DNA from: Cunninghamia lanceolata
Taxonomy: Eukaryota > Streptophyta > Pinopsida > Cupressales > Cupressaceae
DNA: 64,000 nucleotides
NCBI GenBank assembly: GCA_027924645.1
Contig: BSBN01000809.1
Location: 43,678,001-43,742,000 of the forward strand
Direction of reading: 5' to 3'
Of the stretch, positions 24,733-38,506 are shown one piece after another (within the stretch, counting starts at the first letter, position 1; each line of letters starts with the position of its first letter). The notes under the pieces are model-generated. The model was not told where the DNA came from. It ran no database searches and saw only the letters and a program-made list of their open reading frames with translations. A program made the position numbers and the translations under genes.

Positions 24733-24922
24733 ATGTTGGAGCATAGACCAAACAATTAAGCCATTGAAATATAGGGCTAATGGTTACAAGTTTGAATCCC
24801 AACTTCAATTGCATGAGTAAAAACAACTCATATGGCTAGAGGTTGTAGGGGCTATGTTATTAGGACCTCACAAATGGGGTCCCAACTAGTGTGATTCCTT
24901 CATATCAATAAAAAAAGAAAAA
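24733..24922 (+). mobile_element. tRNA-type SINE with 13-bp TSD
   Basis: A ~190-bp insertion flanked by AAGAAAAATAGAT on both sides (24720-24732 and 24923-24935). An internal polymerase III B-box-like sequence, AGTTTGAATCCC, lies at about 24789-24800, and tRNA-like text GGGCTAATGGTTACA stands just before it. The 3' end is an A-rich tail (AATAAAAAAAGAAAAA). Long TSD, B box, small size and A tail are the standard SINE set. It has no coding capacity and would be moved by LINE enzymes. The A box is not clear. Confidence 0.72.
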
Positions 24923-24935
24923 AAGAAAAATAGAT

Positions 24936-27900
24936 TTGTATTAATGGAAATATGCTTACTATTAGATAGTTGTAAATATCAAGATATCCTTGATTTGTAA
25001 TAACATAATAGGCTAGTTACATATATTTGTGTATTTGCCAACAATTACTAATAACGAATTAAAAGAGAAATTAACTATTTCGAGAACTATTGGGGTGATA
25101 TAAAAATTACAATGAATAAAATATCATATAGATCTTAATTCTCTATAATTATTAAGTTTCTTAGAATTTTTGAAAGTATATACAATTTGAAGTAGTGATT
25201 ATAAGGATGTTTATATTCCACACTAGCTGAAGGAGAAGTGGAACATATCTATCACTATAAGAAGTATGATAGCTTCATTTTTGTCATCTTTTACGTGGGA
25301 AAATGAAATTCATATATAGGAATAACCACTAAGGTTCAAGTCCACATTCATTAAATCCATTAATAAAGTATAATAGAACAATGATTATCCCAAAGTTTCA
25401 AATAATTTCAAATAAAAGACCTAAAAATAATATTCACTATTAATTTCTAGTTTTGGCAAAAGGACTTCTGAGAGATATTGATTTTATCACTCCTAAGTAC
25501 TTACTTGTAATATGTGTCATCATTTGAGTAGGGTTTGTCATCAAGCTTACACACATTTATCTCCAAACTTTTATCTTCTATAAATTTTAATTTTTCTATG
25601 AGAGATATTTTTTAGATTTTTAACTAGTACATAAGTGAAAAAAATAAGAAAAATGAAGACAAAGAAAAGCATTTGAGCCAACCACCCACAATATGAAAAT
25701 ATGTTAATGAAAATATTAGTAAGAAAATTATAAATAAAATTGCGAGAGATGGTTTTCAACTCTTTTATAATTCAATACAATATATGCATAGATTTATATC
25801 TACAACATTTGCAATCTTTGATGGAGAATTTATTTATTTTAAGTAAACATAAGGCCAAAATCCTTACACCACCACCAAACTACATTTAAACATCGAATAA
25901 TTTAAGCAATATTTTACCTCTCAAAATTGTGCCAATATTTATATCTATGCATTAATTGTATTGTTTAGACAGAAAAGACACTCAAATTTTTCAATTGCTT
26001 TCCCTAGTTAAAAAGGATTGATGTTTCTAAGTGACTTCATCTACAAAGCATCCATGACAAATAAAATTTAACATTTTACGGTTTACAAACCCCTATGAAA
26101 CCAAACAAAAATGTATATAAAAGTACCATAAAATGAAATGCAAAATAATTTAAATGATTGATTTAAAGCTTTCAAAGGCAATTCCAAATGGGTTTCTTAT
26201 GCTTCCTAAAAATAAAGGAAGATAAAAAATTGAAACCCTAATTTTCAAAACCCTTGCAATTAGGACAATGATTCTTGTGTTATTTGATAGCAAGCACAAG
26301 ACATGTGTAAGAAAAAAAGAAAAAATATAGAATTGTTTTGATAGGCATATGAAAGAAAGAAAGAAATATAATATTACAGAGTAGTTAATTGATCTAGACA
26401 TAATAATCACTTAAATACTAATAAATATTTGTCATTTTTATAATGGTTTGTAAAAAAACCTTAATTAATATTTTCTGATTTATATCAAAGCTATAACAAA
26501 AACTCAAAATTTTTAGCTAATAGTATTTAAGATAAATGATATTTTTATTTTTATTTTTAAAAATACACATATCTATGTATTCCAATTATTTTAATAAAAG
26601 ATAAAAATTAAAAATTAAAAATTTTATTTATAACCATACAAAATAAAATAAAAAATAAAAACTTTTAGTTAATTGGACAATACTAATAATAACTAGGTAC
26701 AGATTATCCATCTAATAGTAAAAAAAAATAGTGTAGTTGTTGTATATACTTGAGGAAAGCATGTTAATGGTAGATAAGATGATAGATGTTGTGTCACATC
26801 ATTTAAGAATATACTGTAAAAGTGTTTTGAAATGTTTGTTAGTCACACTACAAATGATGAAAGCATGTTACAATGAATTATTGGAAGAAACATTATGTTG
26901 CATCACCCTTGGCTTTAATCTTGTGTGACCAAAAATGTAGAGTACTATAGTGGGCCGAAATGGAAAAAAGGCATGCTAAGGCAATGAGTTGTAAGGCCAT
27001 TTTTTCCCATCACTCACATAAACAGCAATGCACAATGCACCAAATTTACTATCAGATATTAATTTCAAAACCAATCTTCTTACCTTTAAAGATTTGGTCA
27101 TTGTCTCATTTTGAATATATTTACAAGCTAAAGACTAAACACATCATATTTAATTTTTGGAGTTTGTAAGGTACAAATTCATTCCATAGAGCTTGGAGTG
27201 CATGTACACCATCCCCTAAAATATGCTTGATAGAAAATTTGATTGACTTTAGATAATTGTTTTTCTTTTCCATGCAACTCCTTGGAAAGAGTGGGAATGG
27301 GTGGGTTCTACTTTTGATCTTGAAAGATATGATCATTGATGAATGAATAGTGTATGGGCATTTAAAAAAAGAATTTCATGCATAATTAAGAAAATAATGG
27401 GTCCCTTCTAAACCTTTTGAGATTTAGTCATTAAAATCATTTGAAAAGTTTCTTGAAACATGTGAATATTTTACAAAGGGCCCTGACACTTCAAACTCTA
27501 GATGCATAATATTTTAAAAGATACATTTATTTTAATTGTTTGTAAATTACTATAGTGTTGGTTTTTTAAATATTAAAATTTATAAATAAATGAAAGTAAC
27601 TTTTTTTAATTAAAAAATTAATGTAATCCAAATTACTAATATTGTAATGTCATAAATAGTATTTTGTTGATAATGAATATTTATAGGGTACCCTAGAAAC
27701 ATTTAGGGTCTCTTGAAGAGTTTTTCTTTGAATAATGTTCAAACTATTTAAATAATTAAGAGATCATCACTTTTACATAATTAAATAATGTCATGTCCCT
27801 ATATTAATCAATTTTATCATAAATCAAATATACTCACATTATAGATTAAATATACTCAATAAATCAAATATATCCTAAAGCAATATTATTAAATATGGAT

Positions 27901-28958
27901 AACAAGCATAATTAATAATATATATATATATATATAATTATATATATATATTATATACTAAATTATTATTATATAATATAATCATCAATATTATTATAAT
28001 TATCAATAAGTACTAAATATGTATATGAAATAAGTAGCAAAGGTGCGGTTATCCCAAGTCTGATTCCTAATATTGCAGCAAATAATATATTAATAAAAAG
28101 GGGACAAGTCAATGATTACCAATGACTAAGCCTAAACTAAAGTGCTCCACTTATGATAGTAGAAGATAGGCTAATAAGACAAGGAAGACCCAAACGAATG
28201 TGAATAAGACAAAACTATAATACATATAGTATAACGTCAACAAATAACAAAGGCCATCGAATTAACAAGTCAAAGACAAATTGGGTGATCTTTATGAAGA
28301 GGCATTCCCTTGAAAAGAGACATCCGATGGGAAAAGGCATATCCAACAATCAAACAAAGGAAACATATAATATATAAAACAGAGGCATATGAATTTAGGG
28401 ACAACATATCATCATTCATGAAATATACTATATCAATCAAAGATCATCTCATCATCGGTGATTAAGGAAGGCATCAATCCATCGATCAATGATAGCATTA
28501 GGGATACACTTGAATAGTCCCAAGATAGCGGGAGAAAGGCAACAACAATCAAGGAATTTAATATCAATCTTTCTATGAAGAAACAAGCAAATCAAAATAC
28601 ATATATATATGAAGTATCATGCAGGGATCTCTCATCAATCATTCAGTAGTAATCTCTCAAGTGAAAATCAAATATACACTTCAAGGTCAGCTTCAACAAA
28701 TTACAATATTCCCTCAAACACAGCAATCAAATAGATCAAACAACAATCCATTCATTCAGGCTATATCAACAGCACACACCATCATCTACATAGCAAAGGT
28801 AAGGTATAATCTGCCCCTTAGTCAATTATGCATTTTCAATACTGTAATGAAATTTCATACCCATACATGAATAATAAAAGGAATTGCATGATCATAAATA
28901 GCATTGTCTAAGATAAATTGAACATATAGATGATATGATAACATGTTATAGTTAAGGT
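24936..28958. other. AT-rich flank, no gene recognised
   Basis: About 4 kb with only short open frames lacking motifs (for example 26150-26410 minus and 26737-26928 plus). I see no repeat boundaries or RNA genes apart from the microsatellite at 27915-27960. Confidence 0.55.
27915..27960. repeat. AT microsatellite
   Basis: Two TA-dinucleotide runs separated by AATTA. Simple sequence, probably hairpin-forming. Confidence 0.85.
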
Positions 28959-29621
28959 TGTAATGCCCCGCCATGCAACCCTAAATAAAAGTTTAACTAA
29001 GTAATAAAAAGGGCAAAATATATTTTTTTTCATTAGGAGTGGTAATAACAAAACCTAACATGGTCTAATAGCAACAAGTTAAACTAATATCTCTAGAATT
29101 ACATAGCTGCATTATTGAAATATAACAACATTCAACAACATACATAGTTTAATCAAATACATCAACTAGCATCTTTCATTACGACATCCAAATACATCAA
29201 GAAGTTTGGATTAAGATTACAAGTACAAAATAGTATATCTTATAAAAGCTCTCTTTCTGGATACATCAATTACATAAGGATTTCTTTTGATAAAAAAGAT
29301 CTAAATACAAATAGTACAAATGTCTGTCTTTGATACAGGTGCAAAACTAGAATCAAAAGAGATACATCTTCTTTACACACAAGCCACAATGCCATAAATC
29401 CAATGGAATAAAGCACAACCACCCGACCATGTGGAACCCTGAGGTCCACCCCCCATGCTAGGAGACAATAATGAGGTTCCACTAAGTCAAAGATCACAAG
29501 GTACAAATAAGCAGATAAAAAAATTGACACAGAAACACAGATCAACAATGGCTAACACTACTCTAGAGGCATCATCAGAAGATAACAAAAAGGAAGTAAC
29601 TAAGCTGCAGTAGGAAGAGTG

Positions 29622-29940
29622 GGTTATCCTGGCCATCTCTCTTTAGAAACTGGCCCCATCTATGGTTATCCTGGCAGCCTCTCTGTAGGCACCGGCCCCA
29701 TAGGGTGACACATGCGGAACTGACACATCCTCTCATGAAGACAAGGAGGTCGATCTTTCTAGCCAGGCCTTCTCATCCCATCCTTAGCCTAAGAAAGTGC
29801 TATAGAAATGGGTGAGGCATCATAATTATCTTATTATGTGTTTAACTACCCAACCCATCTAGGTTAATAATTATGTTATAACTTGATTACAAATTTCATG
29901 GGGTTATCCAGGAAGCCACTTTGGGCTCCGGCCCCACCAT
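29622..29940. repeat. Three GC-rich GGTTATCC motifs in the LTR
   Basis: A ~38-bp motif beginning GGTTATCCTGG and ending GGCCCCA occurs at about 29622, 29664 and 29902. The second LTR has the same three at about 36509, 36553 and 36790. They stand out from AT-rich surroundings. Function unknown. Confidence 0.7.
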
Positions 29941-31456
29941 GAAGGCCACTCTCCTACATACAACTAGTACCCCTATCAAGATAAAAAATAGAAATCACCA
30001 AAATGACATGCATGATAATGACACTGCAAGGCATCTATCCTCTTGCATACAAATCATATCTCAAGGAGCAACTCTTGAATCATTGTCCCAAAACTTCTAG
30101 TTGAAATAGTCATGACAACGATAAACAACATGAAACTAGAGCAAGGCATGGGTCATCTTGCTCCCAAATTACAACCAATTACATAAACCAACACAATATT
30201 TTATTCCATGCTCAATACAATAATGAACCCCAACATTCAAGAAGGACTCTACAACCACATCACGAACATGACATCAACATGAGTTCAAGACAAAACCCTA
30301 AGAATAGGTACTTTGAGTAAGGCATTACCCATCTTGCACATGTATCATACCAACATGAATAAGAAACCGTATACATTTCATTCAACTCGCAAGATGCACA
30401 CAAAGCCAACCCCCACACAATCACACCCTCCTAGGCCTTTAGAAACCACTTTCCCCAATTACACAACACATGACACCATTAAAATGTAATGGTCACTCAT
30501 CACGATCACTTCCAAAACACATCATAAACCAAGATCCCTCATCAATACTTCAATAACAAAACCACAAATGTAGCATATGATCTAATGCACTAATAATAGT
30601 CTTAAAGAATGTAACATTATTCCAAGCATGATCAATCTTCTAACAACATAAGGTAATTCTATCCCAACAATGCAGAACAATAATAACTTGAAAGGGTACC
30701 AATTATTCTATAACAGAAAATTCAGCCAAACAAGATACTACCCGTTATTAGATTAAACCACTTTCTACACTGATGTGGGTCTTATTAAAATTCTAGACAA
30801 CTTTGTGATTTCTATTCAAAATAATTGTATAAGCAAAACATAAAGGATAATAAAGTAGATTAAAACCGATCATCCATTTAAATCTTTAGAAAGCATATGA
30901 GTTAAATGCTAAACATTTTATATCAAACCTAACCTCCACTTACTCAATTTCATAACTAAGCACAATCTTTAATTTAAGTCATAAATAAGATTAGACTCCA
31001 TTATATGACCACAAAGTTCATTAAGGTGAAGGGGAAGCAAGATATATATAAAAATACTTGACGAGTCTTAGTATATCTAAACTAAATGTTATCTTCCACC
31101 AAAAAAATACCAAAGATATCTAGACATGTAACAATCATAAATTAAATTCATAGACTAACTTTATGCATACTACTTAAAATATTCTAATTCATACTAAAAT
31201 TATAGACTTAACAAGGTCATCGTACACACCTTATAACTAGATCTAAAATAACAATTCAACATTTATAATATGATAATTTTACATCAATTTGACTGAGACC
31301 AAATATAGTAAGAAGCCTTATTTAATATCCATATCCTAATCTCTTACAATAGATAAAACTACTAATATTCTTAAATATACAAGATAAAATAATAAATCAA
31401 TAAATCATTTTAAAAGGATTTGACTTTTTTCTCTTTTATTTATTTATAAAGTAATA

Positions 31457-31870
31457 CTTAAATATAACATATCCCTAAATAAGGGATGAAATAAAATAAT
31501 ACTTAAATATAACACATTCCTCAATAATAGGGATTTGATTTCTCATAAATAAAATAACACTTAAATATAACACATCCCCAAATAATGGGTATTTAATTTC
31601 TCATAAATAAAATAACACTTAAATATAACACATCCCCAAATAATGGGGATTTAATTTCTCATAAATAAAATAACACTTAAATATAACACATCCTGAAATA
31701 ATGGAGATTTTGATTTCTCATAAATAAAATAACACTTAAATATAACACATCCTGAAATAATAGGGATTTGATTTTTCATAAATAAAATATAATAATACTT
31801 AAATATAACACATCCCTAATAATAGGGATTTGATTTTTCTGTAAAAAAACTACTTAAAAATAAAACACAT
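31457..31870. repeat. 58-bp minisatellite, LTR copy 1
   Basis: Units starting CTTAAATATAACACATC begin at 31457, 31502, 31560, 31618, 31676, 31735, 31798 and 31853, mostly 58 bp apart. Each holds AATAATGGGGATTT-type text and CTCATAAATAAAAT. This LTR has one more full unit than the other. Confidence 0.9.
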
Positions 31871-34268
31871 CCATAAAACTATTCTTCCTTATTAAATAGG
31901 GAGTTTACATCACACCTTCAAAATAATAAATAAAACTCAAATTAAAACAATAATTTATTAAAGGACAAATTTAAAGATAAATAAACTTTATAATTAACAT
32001 TATGCAACAAAACTTAATATTTAGCTAATAAGATTTAATTATCTAAATTCTTAAATTAAAATTAAAATAAGTTATTATATGCAATAATTAATTAAATCAA
32101 ATTCAAAAGAATAAGATAACATTCTTACTAAATAAATTACTTAAGAAGAAAGTTATGGTTATAAGGAAAGAAAACTTTAGTTTCTAAATAAAGAGATTGT
32201 AAGGGAATCCCTAAGTCTTCTAATTAGAATGTTTTAAAAAGAATAAAATCAATGATTATTAATGTTTTAAAGAGAAGAAGCATTCCCATAATTTATGCTT
32301 GCAATCAAGTTTTTTAAAAAAATCTAAAAAAAAGAACTAGGTGAAGGTAAAGCAAATGGATTTCTAGAAGCAAGGAGACTTATTAAGGATTACACATCAG
32401 CAAAGTCTGGCTATGGCTCAAGGATGATTAAATGGTGAATAATTTGTAAGAAAGACAGTGAGGTAAAGTATTCTTGAGCCTTACTACAAATTGATCTACA
32501 AAGCCTTACTACAAAGTGATCTACAAAGATAATATAAAAACATTATATGTCAGATTGACAATGAATGCATGTCAGTATGCTTAATATATATATTTTTTGT
32601 ATTCAAGGTCAAGGAGATCATGATAGGTCATACAGTAATTGAATAATTATTACAGAAGCCACAATTCTTAATCATGCAAGAGGAAGAAGAATGCACAGGG
32701 CACAAGATGGGTCTATCCAGCTGAGAAGCAATAATTGTAGGAACAAAAAAACAAAGTGCATAAAATCCCAATAGTCTCCTCATAAAAAAAATTCAAGACA
32801 TGCACAATTTGGATCATTGTAGAAAAGAAGCTATGGAAATTTTTGAGACAAAGTTGTGGGTAGCATGGTGTAAAGGTGATTGCAGGGATGATCAATTATG
32901 GAAGATTGAAATGTGTTCATAAAAAGACCTTGGCTAGGATTACAAGAAACTTTCTTTCAAAATAGAAGGCGACAAAATGGTATTTACATTTATCAGATCA
33001 TGATGATGGGAAATTGAAGAAATGCTCAGATCATAAATTTTATCCCTGAGCCTCCTCGAGATGAATCCCAAATACTTCATCTGCAAAACTTTCCCTAAAC
33101 TTTTCCATAGAACCCGCTTCAAATATCCCCACTATCATAAAAATAGATATACCAATTAATTCGCCACTTCCACACTTCCGTTACAAGAATCCACTTCCTC
33201 AAAATTTAAATGCATTCATAACACCTTTAAAGGAATAATATTTTTTTTAAAAATTTCTGATAACCCACTCCCGCAATAAATTAATGACAAAATAAAATAA
33301 AATCTCTCATGTCAGATAAAATCAATAAAGTACTATATATAACAATATTATTATTATTGCTAGCTTTCAAAGACACTAATTTAATTTAATATAAAATTCA
33401 ACTAATTAATATTCTCAATCTTCTACATTAATTAAATAACTAATATTGATGTATATATATAAACTTATTATTATTATTACTATAACAATTAATAAATCTC
33501 CAACAAATACACATTGACTATATAACCAAAATGATCAAATATCAACACATCTATACACATAGATCACTTATTCTATTAAATGAACCATACGACTGAAATC
33601 AACAACTCAAAACCACATAAACAATAATTACAACAACCACATACCCCAAGTTGAACGACTACACCCACGACTGGAAATACATGGATGATGACAAACTGAA
33701 GACATTGGTTGATAGAGGCAACCCCAAGTTATCTCCCATCCACATTATCCATTGGTGTAAAGGCACACTCAGACTTGCCAATTCAAGTGGAGTCGATGCC
33801 TGGTACCTGCAATCCTACAGCAAACAAAAGTGTCGAATACAACATACATATAATCATCCAACAGGCACACTGTGATAGGGAATCGTAGCATAGTAGGGTA
33901 CTCAACATGAGTAATACTACACTGTCCCTTCACAAAACACCTCACAATGATCCACATCAAGCAAGTTCATTAATAACCAAACAACCAGATAACACAACAT
34001 CAATAGTCACATAAGGCACAAAGTAAAATTAATCCACATAATCAATTAAACTCATAGCTGATCTCAACATAAGCATAATGTATCAATCATAAAGCATCAA
34101 CAATTTCATCAAAGTAAACATCAATGAATGTCATCCACTACATTAGAATAGTTAACCTACCATCAACATGTCTAACATACCCTAAGTATTCTGAGTAATT
34201 TACCTTCTTCTTCATGCTCCTTAGCCTGACCACCTGCACATCCAAGACGGCACTGGAGGGGTACTACA

Positions 34269-35829
34269 TCCTACCCCCCTAAAACTTGACTTCCTCCTGA
34301 AAGTCATAAACTAAGGTGGAAACATAACACATTAGTATTGCAACCTTCGATTACCAACATACGCATCTATATTAAACAATTATTCATAAGACAGGCACAA
34401 TCGTTCAATAAAGACAAGAAGAACATCAATTCTTTACCTTTAAGGCATATCATGTGATCTACTTGTATCTAATCACACATATTTTGAAAGTTTCATACGA
34501 TTTAGAGAATTGCATTCACATATAATCAAGAAAAAAATACATCTCATATCTTATTTCCACTATGCTTTCATCTGTTTACCGACATACATTGTACAATTCT
34601 CTGCGGAGTCCTCCCTTGAACATACTATCAGAGGTTCGACATGAACATGATAGAAATAACACTTAACACAAATCAAGGCCAACAAAACCAAACATTCAGA
34701 ATAGCCACCATAGAAAATAAAAAAATAAATGCGAACCCTAGTGGGAAAATAATTAAATTCAATCTTATGTCAAAATGTTGGCAATTTTCAACAATAAATC
34801 AAGTATAAAGAAAAGAGTTTTGGTGACCATTCCTGTCATAAGAAGGTTCAAAGAAAGAAAACTCACTATTAACCCCCTACAACACATGAAACAACAATCA
34901 AAATTTCTAAAACAACCAAATTACATCACAAATTCACATCACGATGTGACTTATTTTAACCACAAAAAGGGAGTATCTGCTAGACAACACTCAAAGACAC
35001 AAGGTCCAAAATGCATTTAGAGAACATACACCAACACTCAAGGAATTAAGTTAACTACATCCTCTTATCTAAACAATTTTTATACAAGGATTTAAGGCAA
35101 CACAATCACTACTTATTTACTTGAATAACTTCTATCTTTAATACAATACAATTTCTTTTTACTAAACTATGGAAATATGCAATTGCTTCCTTATCCAAGA
35201 AGATATAAAAGGAATGTATGATATCACACACATGAATAATTCAAAACTATAATTGACTTACATTATCACATTCCTGATCTCATAGGCCCAACACAATCTC
35301 CTGTTTGATCTCCTGCATACAGTTCTTACCCAGGCATATACAATGATAACTTTCATAAGCCACAATAGATCTTCCACATGCAGTCATGACCAACTAGGAA
35401 ATAGATGTCAGGTTATGAACAACCATTTAAGATACCCCGCACATGACAACATCACATAACCACATGACTTGCCAAATGATTAAATCATTCCAATACTTAA
35501 TTACATGCACTAACAGTAACCATGCTTCTTTCTTATATTGCACTAGTGACCAGAAGAAAAACTCAAAGCCTCAACAAAACAACAAGCACTAACATTTAGG
35601 GAAGACATATTGTCAAATATATCATCACATTATCAAAGAAGAGGAAGAGAGAACAAACAAGACATAATCAAAGGACAAGTCTATAAACTTATCAATCTTC
35701 TAATGTCATACTAATGCACACAGGTGAAAGGTACCATTACCAACTCACCACAAAGAGAAAATCACTTAACCTAGAGCAACAACAACAATCTAGAGGTCTT
35801 AATGTTGCAACCTAGGCTCTGATACCAAG
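34269..35829 (-). other. Short interior of the giant-LTR element
   Basis: About 1.56 kb with no recognisable gag or pol motif on either strand. On the minus strand it begins with the Met primer site (35827 to 35815) and ends with a GGGGGG-containing purine tract next to the 3' LTR (34287 to 34269). It may hold only packaging and priming signals. Confidence 0.7.
35815..35827 (-). other. Primer binding site, initiator-Met tRNA (minus strand)
   Basis: On the minus strand this reads TGGTATCAGAGCC, two bases after the LTR end CATTACA. It is the key evidence for the element's orientation. Confidence 0.85.
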
Positions 35830-37454
35830 TGTAATGCCCCCTCATGCAACCCTAAATAAAAGTTTAACTAAGCAATAAAAAGGGCGAAATATTTATTTTT
35901 CTTTAGGAGTGGTAATAACAAAACATAACATGGTCTAATAGTAACAAGTTAAACTAATATCTCTAGGGATTACATAGCTGCATTATTGAAATATAACATC
36001 TAACAACATACATAGTTTAATCAAATACACCATCTAGCATCTTTTATTACGACATCCAGATACATCAAGAAGTTTGCATTAAGATTACAAGTACAAAATA
36101 GTATATCTTACAAAAGCTCTCTTTCTAGATACATCAATTACATAAGGATTTCTTTTGATAAAAAAGATCTAAATACAAATAGTGCAAATGTCCGTCTTTG
36201 ATACATGTGCAAAACTAGAATCAAAAGAGATACATCTTCTTTACACATGAGCCATGATGCCAGAAAACTAATGGAATAAAGCACAACCACCTGACCATGT
36301 GGAACCCTGAGGTCCACCCCCCATGCTAGGAGATAACATTGAGGTTCCACTAAGTCATAGATCATAAGGTACAAATAAGTAGATAAAAAATTGACACAGA
36401 AACACAGATTAACAATGGCTAACACAACCCCAGAGGAAACATTAGAAGATAACAAAAAGGAAGTAACTAAGCTGCAGTAGGAAGAGTGTCATCGCATGGT
36501 CATAGCATGGGTTATCCTAGCTATCTCTCTCTAGGAACCGGCCCCCATCTATGGTTATCCTAGCAGCCTCTCTCTAGGTACTGACCCCATAGGGTGACAC
36601 ATGCAGAATTGACACATCCTCTCATGAAGACAAGGAGGTCGATCTTGCCAGCTAGGCCTTCTCATCCCATCCTTAGCCTAAGAAAGTGCTATAGGCATGG
36701 GTGAGGCATCATAATTATCTTATTATGTGTTTAACTACCCAAACCATCTAGGTTAATTATTATGTTATCACTTGATTACAACTTTGATGGGGTTATCCAG
36801 GAAGCCACTTTGGGCACCAACCCCACCATGAAAGCCACTTTCCTACATACAACTAGTACCCCTATCAAGATAAAAAAAATAGAAAATCACCAAAATGACA
36901 TACATGATAATGACATTGCAAGGCATCTATCCTCTTACACACAAATCATATCTCAAGGAGCAACTCTTGAATCATTGTCCCAAAACTTCTAGTTGAAACA
37001 GTCATGATAACCACAAACAACATGAAACCAGAGCAAAGCATGGGTCATCTTGCTCCCAAATTACAACCAATTACATAAACCAATACAATATTTTATTCCT
37101 TGATCAATACAATAATGAACCCTAACATTCAAGAAGGACTCTACAACCACATCGCGAACATGACATCAACATGAGTTTAAAACAAAACCATAAGAATAGG
37201 TACTCTGAGTAAGGCATTACCCATCTTGTACATGTATCATACCAACATGAATAAGAAACCATATACATTTCATTCAACTCACAAGATGCACACTGTTACC
37301 TTTCGAGTCGCCCTTGTTTATTTATGTATCGGCAATATTGCTTAAATAAGAGCCGGTTTACCATACTATATTTTGGTCATACCTTTGCTTCGTAAATCAA
37401 CTCTTAGTCCTTCAATTTTTACCCGTGCATCATCTTTGTATACAAAGTTGCTTA

Positions 37455-38015
37455 AGGTTTGAACCTTTGAACCCGAACCATTCTCAAAATTCAAAGTTCA
37501 ATGGTTCAATGCGTCTGAAATGTCATATAAAGCAAGCTGTCTTTTTGTTTGTCTTCAGCGTCTTTGAACTTTCGAGTTGAACTTGAACCTTCCGCGTGAA
37601 CTCTTCGCGGGGTTCAAGGTTCAAGGTTCAAGCGTCTAAAGGTTCAATATTCATCGCCTTTTTATCGGTTAGGACACGCAGTTGTATTATTATTATATGT
37701 CGTTGAACCTTCCACTTGAACTCTTCGCGGGGTTCAATAGTTCAAAGTTCAAAGTTCAAGGGTTCACTGTTCCATAATTGGGAGCCTTTCATCGAAGCCG
37801 TGTAACTTTCTGTTGGTCTATATAATCCTTGCGTCATTGAACCTTCGTATCGAACCATGTCTTAAAGGTTCAACAGTTCATGAGTCAAGTCCCTGTTTCC
37901 GTAAGTCAGTCTTTTCACCTACCTATAAGGTCTAGTTGGTATGTTTGAACCATTTTCATTGAACCACTTCGTTGAACCATGTCCTAAAGGTTCAATGGTT
38001 CAACGGTTCAATAAG
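37455..38015 (+). promoter_or_regulatory. Array of GAACC/GGTTC inverted repeats upstream of the ORF
   Basis: Four to five blocks, about 120-135 bp apart, each have GAACC words on the left and GGTTC words on the right and so can fold into hairpins. GAACC is at about 37461, 37586, 37704, 37838, 37947, 37960 and 37973; GGTTC at about 37503, 37611-37640, 37731, 37760, 37867 and 37989-38004. TGAACTCTTCGCGGGGTTCA occurs twice (about 37597 and 37717). A TATATAA box is at 37819-37825. A possible 5'-leader intron (GTGAGT at 38399 to AG at about 38502) lies before the ORF. Regulatory role is inferred from position. Confidence 0.6.
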
Positions 38016-38506
38016 TTCGAAGACTTGGCAATTATGGTCCTGATTACTCCCGCGGCTTTCTAAGTCAAATCTAACGGAAAGTTAGAGGAAAATTTGTCAG
38101 AAACTCATCATGAAATCGAGAGCTCTAATTTAGCGGAGGCTACGGGAAATCATTGTACCTCATGATGGTGCGTGAACATTACTTGCTATTAATGAAGAAA
38201 TCAGAATTCACGTCTCTTCAAATATTTTTGGCACGTATTGATCCGAGCGATAATTATTCATTCTGGTAAGTGCCATTATTAACCAAGAGCAAACCAATTT
38301 TTGCAAGTAATCATACTGTGCAACATGGAGAAGGACAGCGCTGGAAGTGTAAGGCTCTCGTTATTCAAGTTTTCGCAGTGAATTCAAATATCCTGAAGGT
38401 GAGTTCTGTTTCCCCTGTGTTATTCTGAATTCTTATACTGGAAAGAAGAACCTCTGGAATTTCTGTTGTTTTTAAAATTCGAAGTGTTTATTAAAATCTT
38501 CCAAGT

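Larger units (their letters stand above)
28959..34268 (-). repeat. 3' LTR of the giant-LTR element
   Basis: About 5.31 kb, uninterrupted. On the minus strand it runs from TGTAGTACCCC (at 34268) to GGCATTACA (at 28959). It contains a 58-bp minisatellite and three GC-rich 38-bp motifs described separately. Compared with the other LTR it lacks about 120 bp near 33030. A ~92-codon minus frame at 29270-29548 is not supported as a gene. Confidence 0.85.

Noticed and set aside
24781..24800. GTTTGAATCCC as part of a functional tRNA gene
   Set aside because: No cloverleaf can be formed around it; the A tail and TSD point to a SINE.
29270..36455. Similar 92- and 105-codon minus-strand frames at 29270-29548 and 36138-36455
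   Set aside because: They are the same stretch of the two LTRs. Amino-acid differences between them are as frequent as expected for unselected LTR divergence, and no motif is present.
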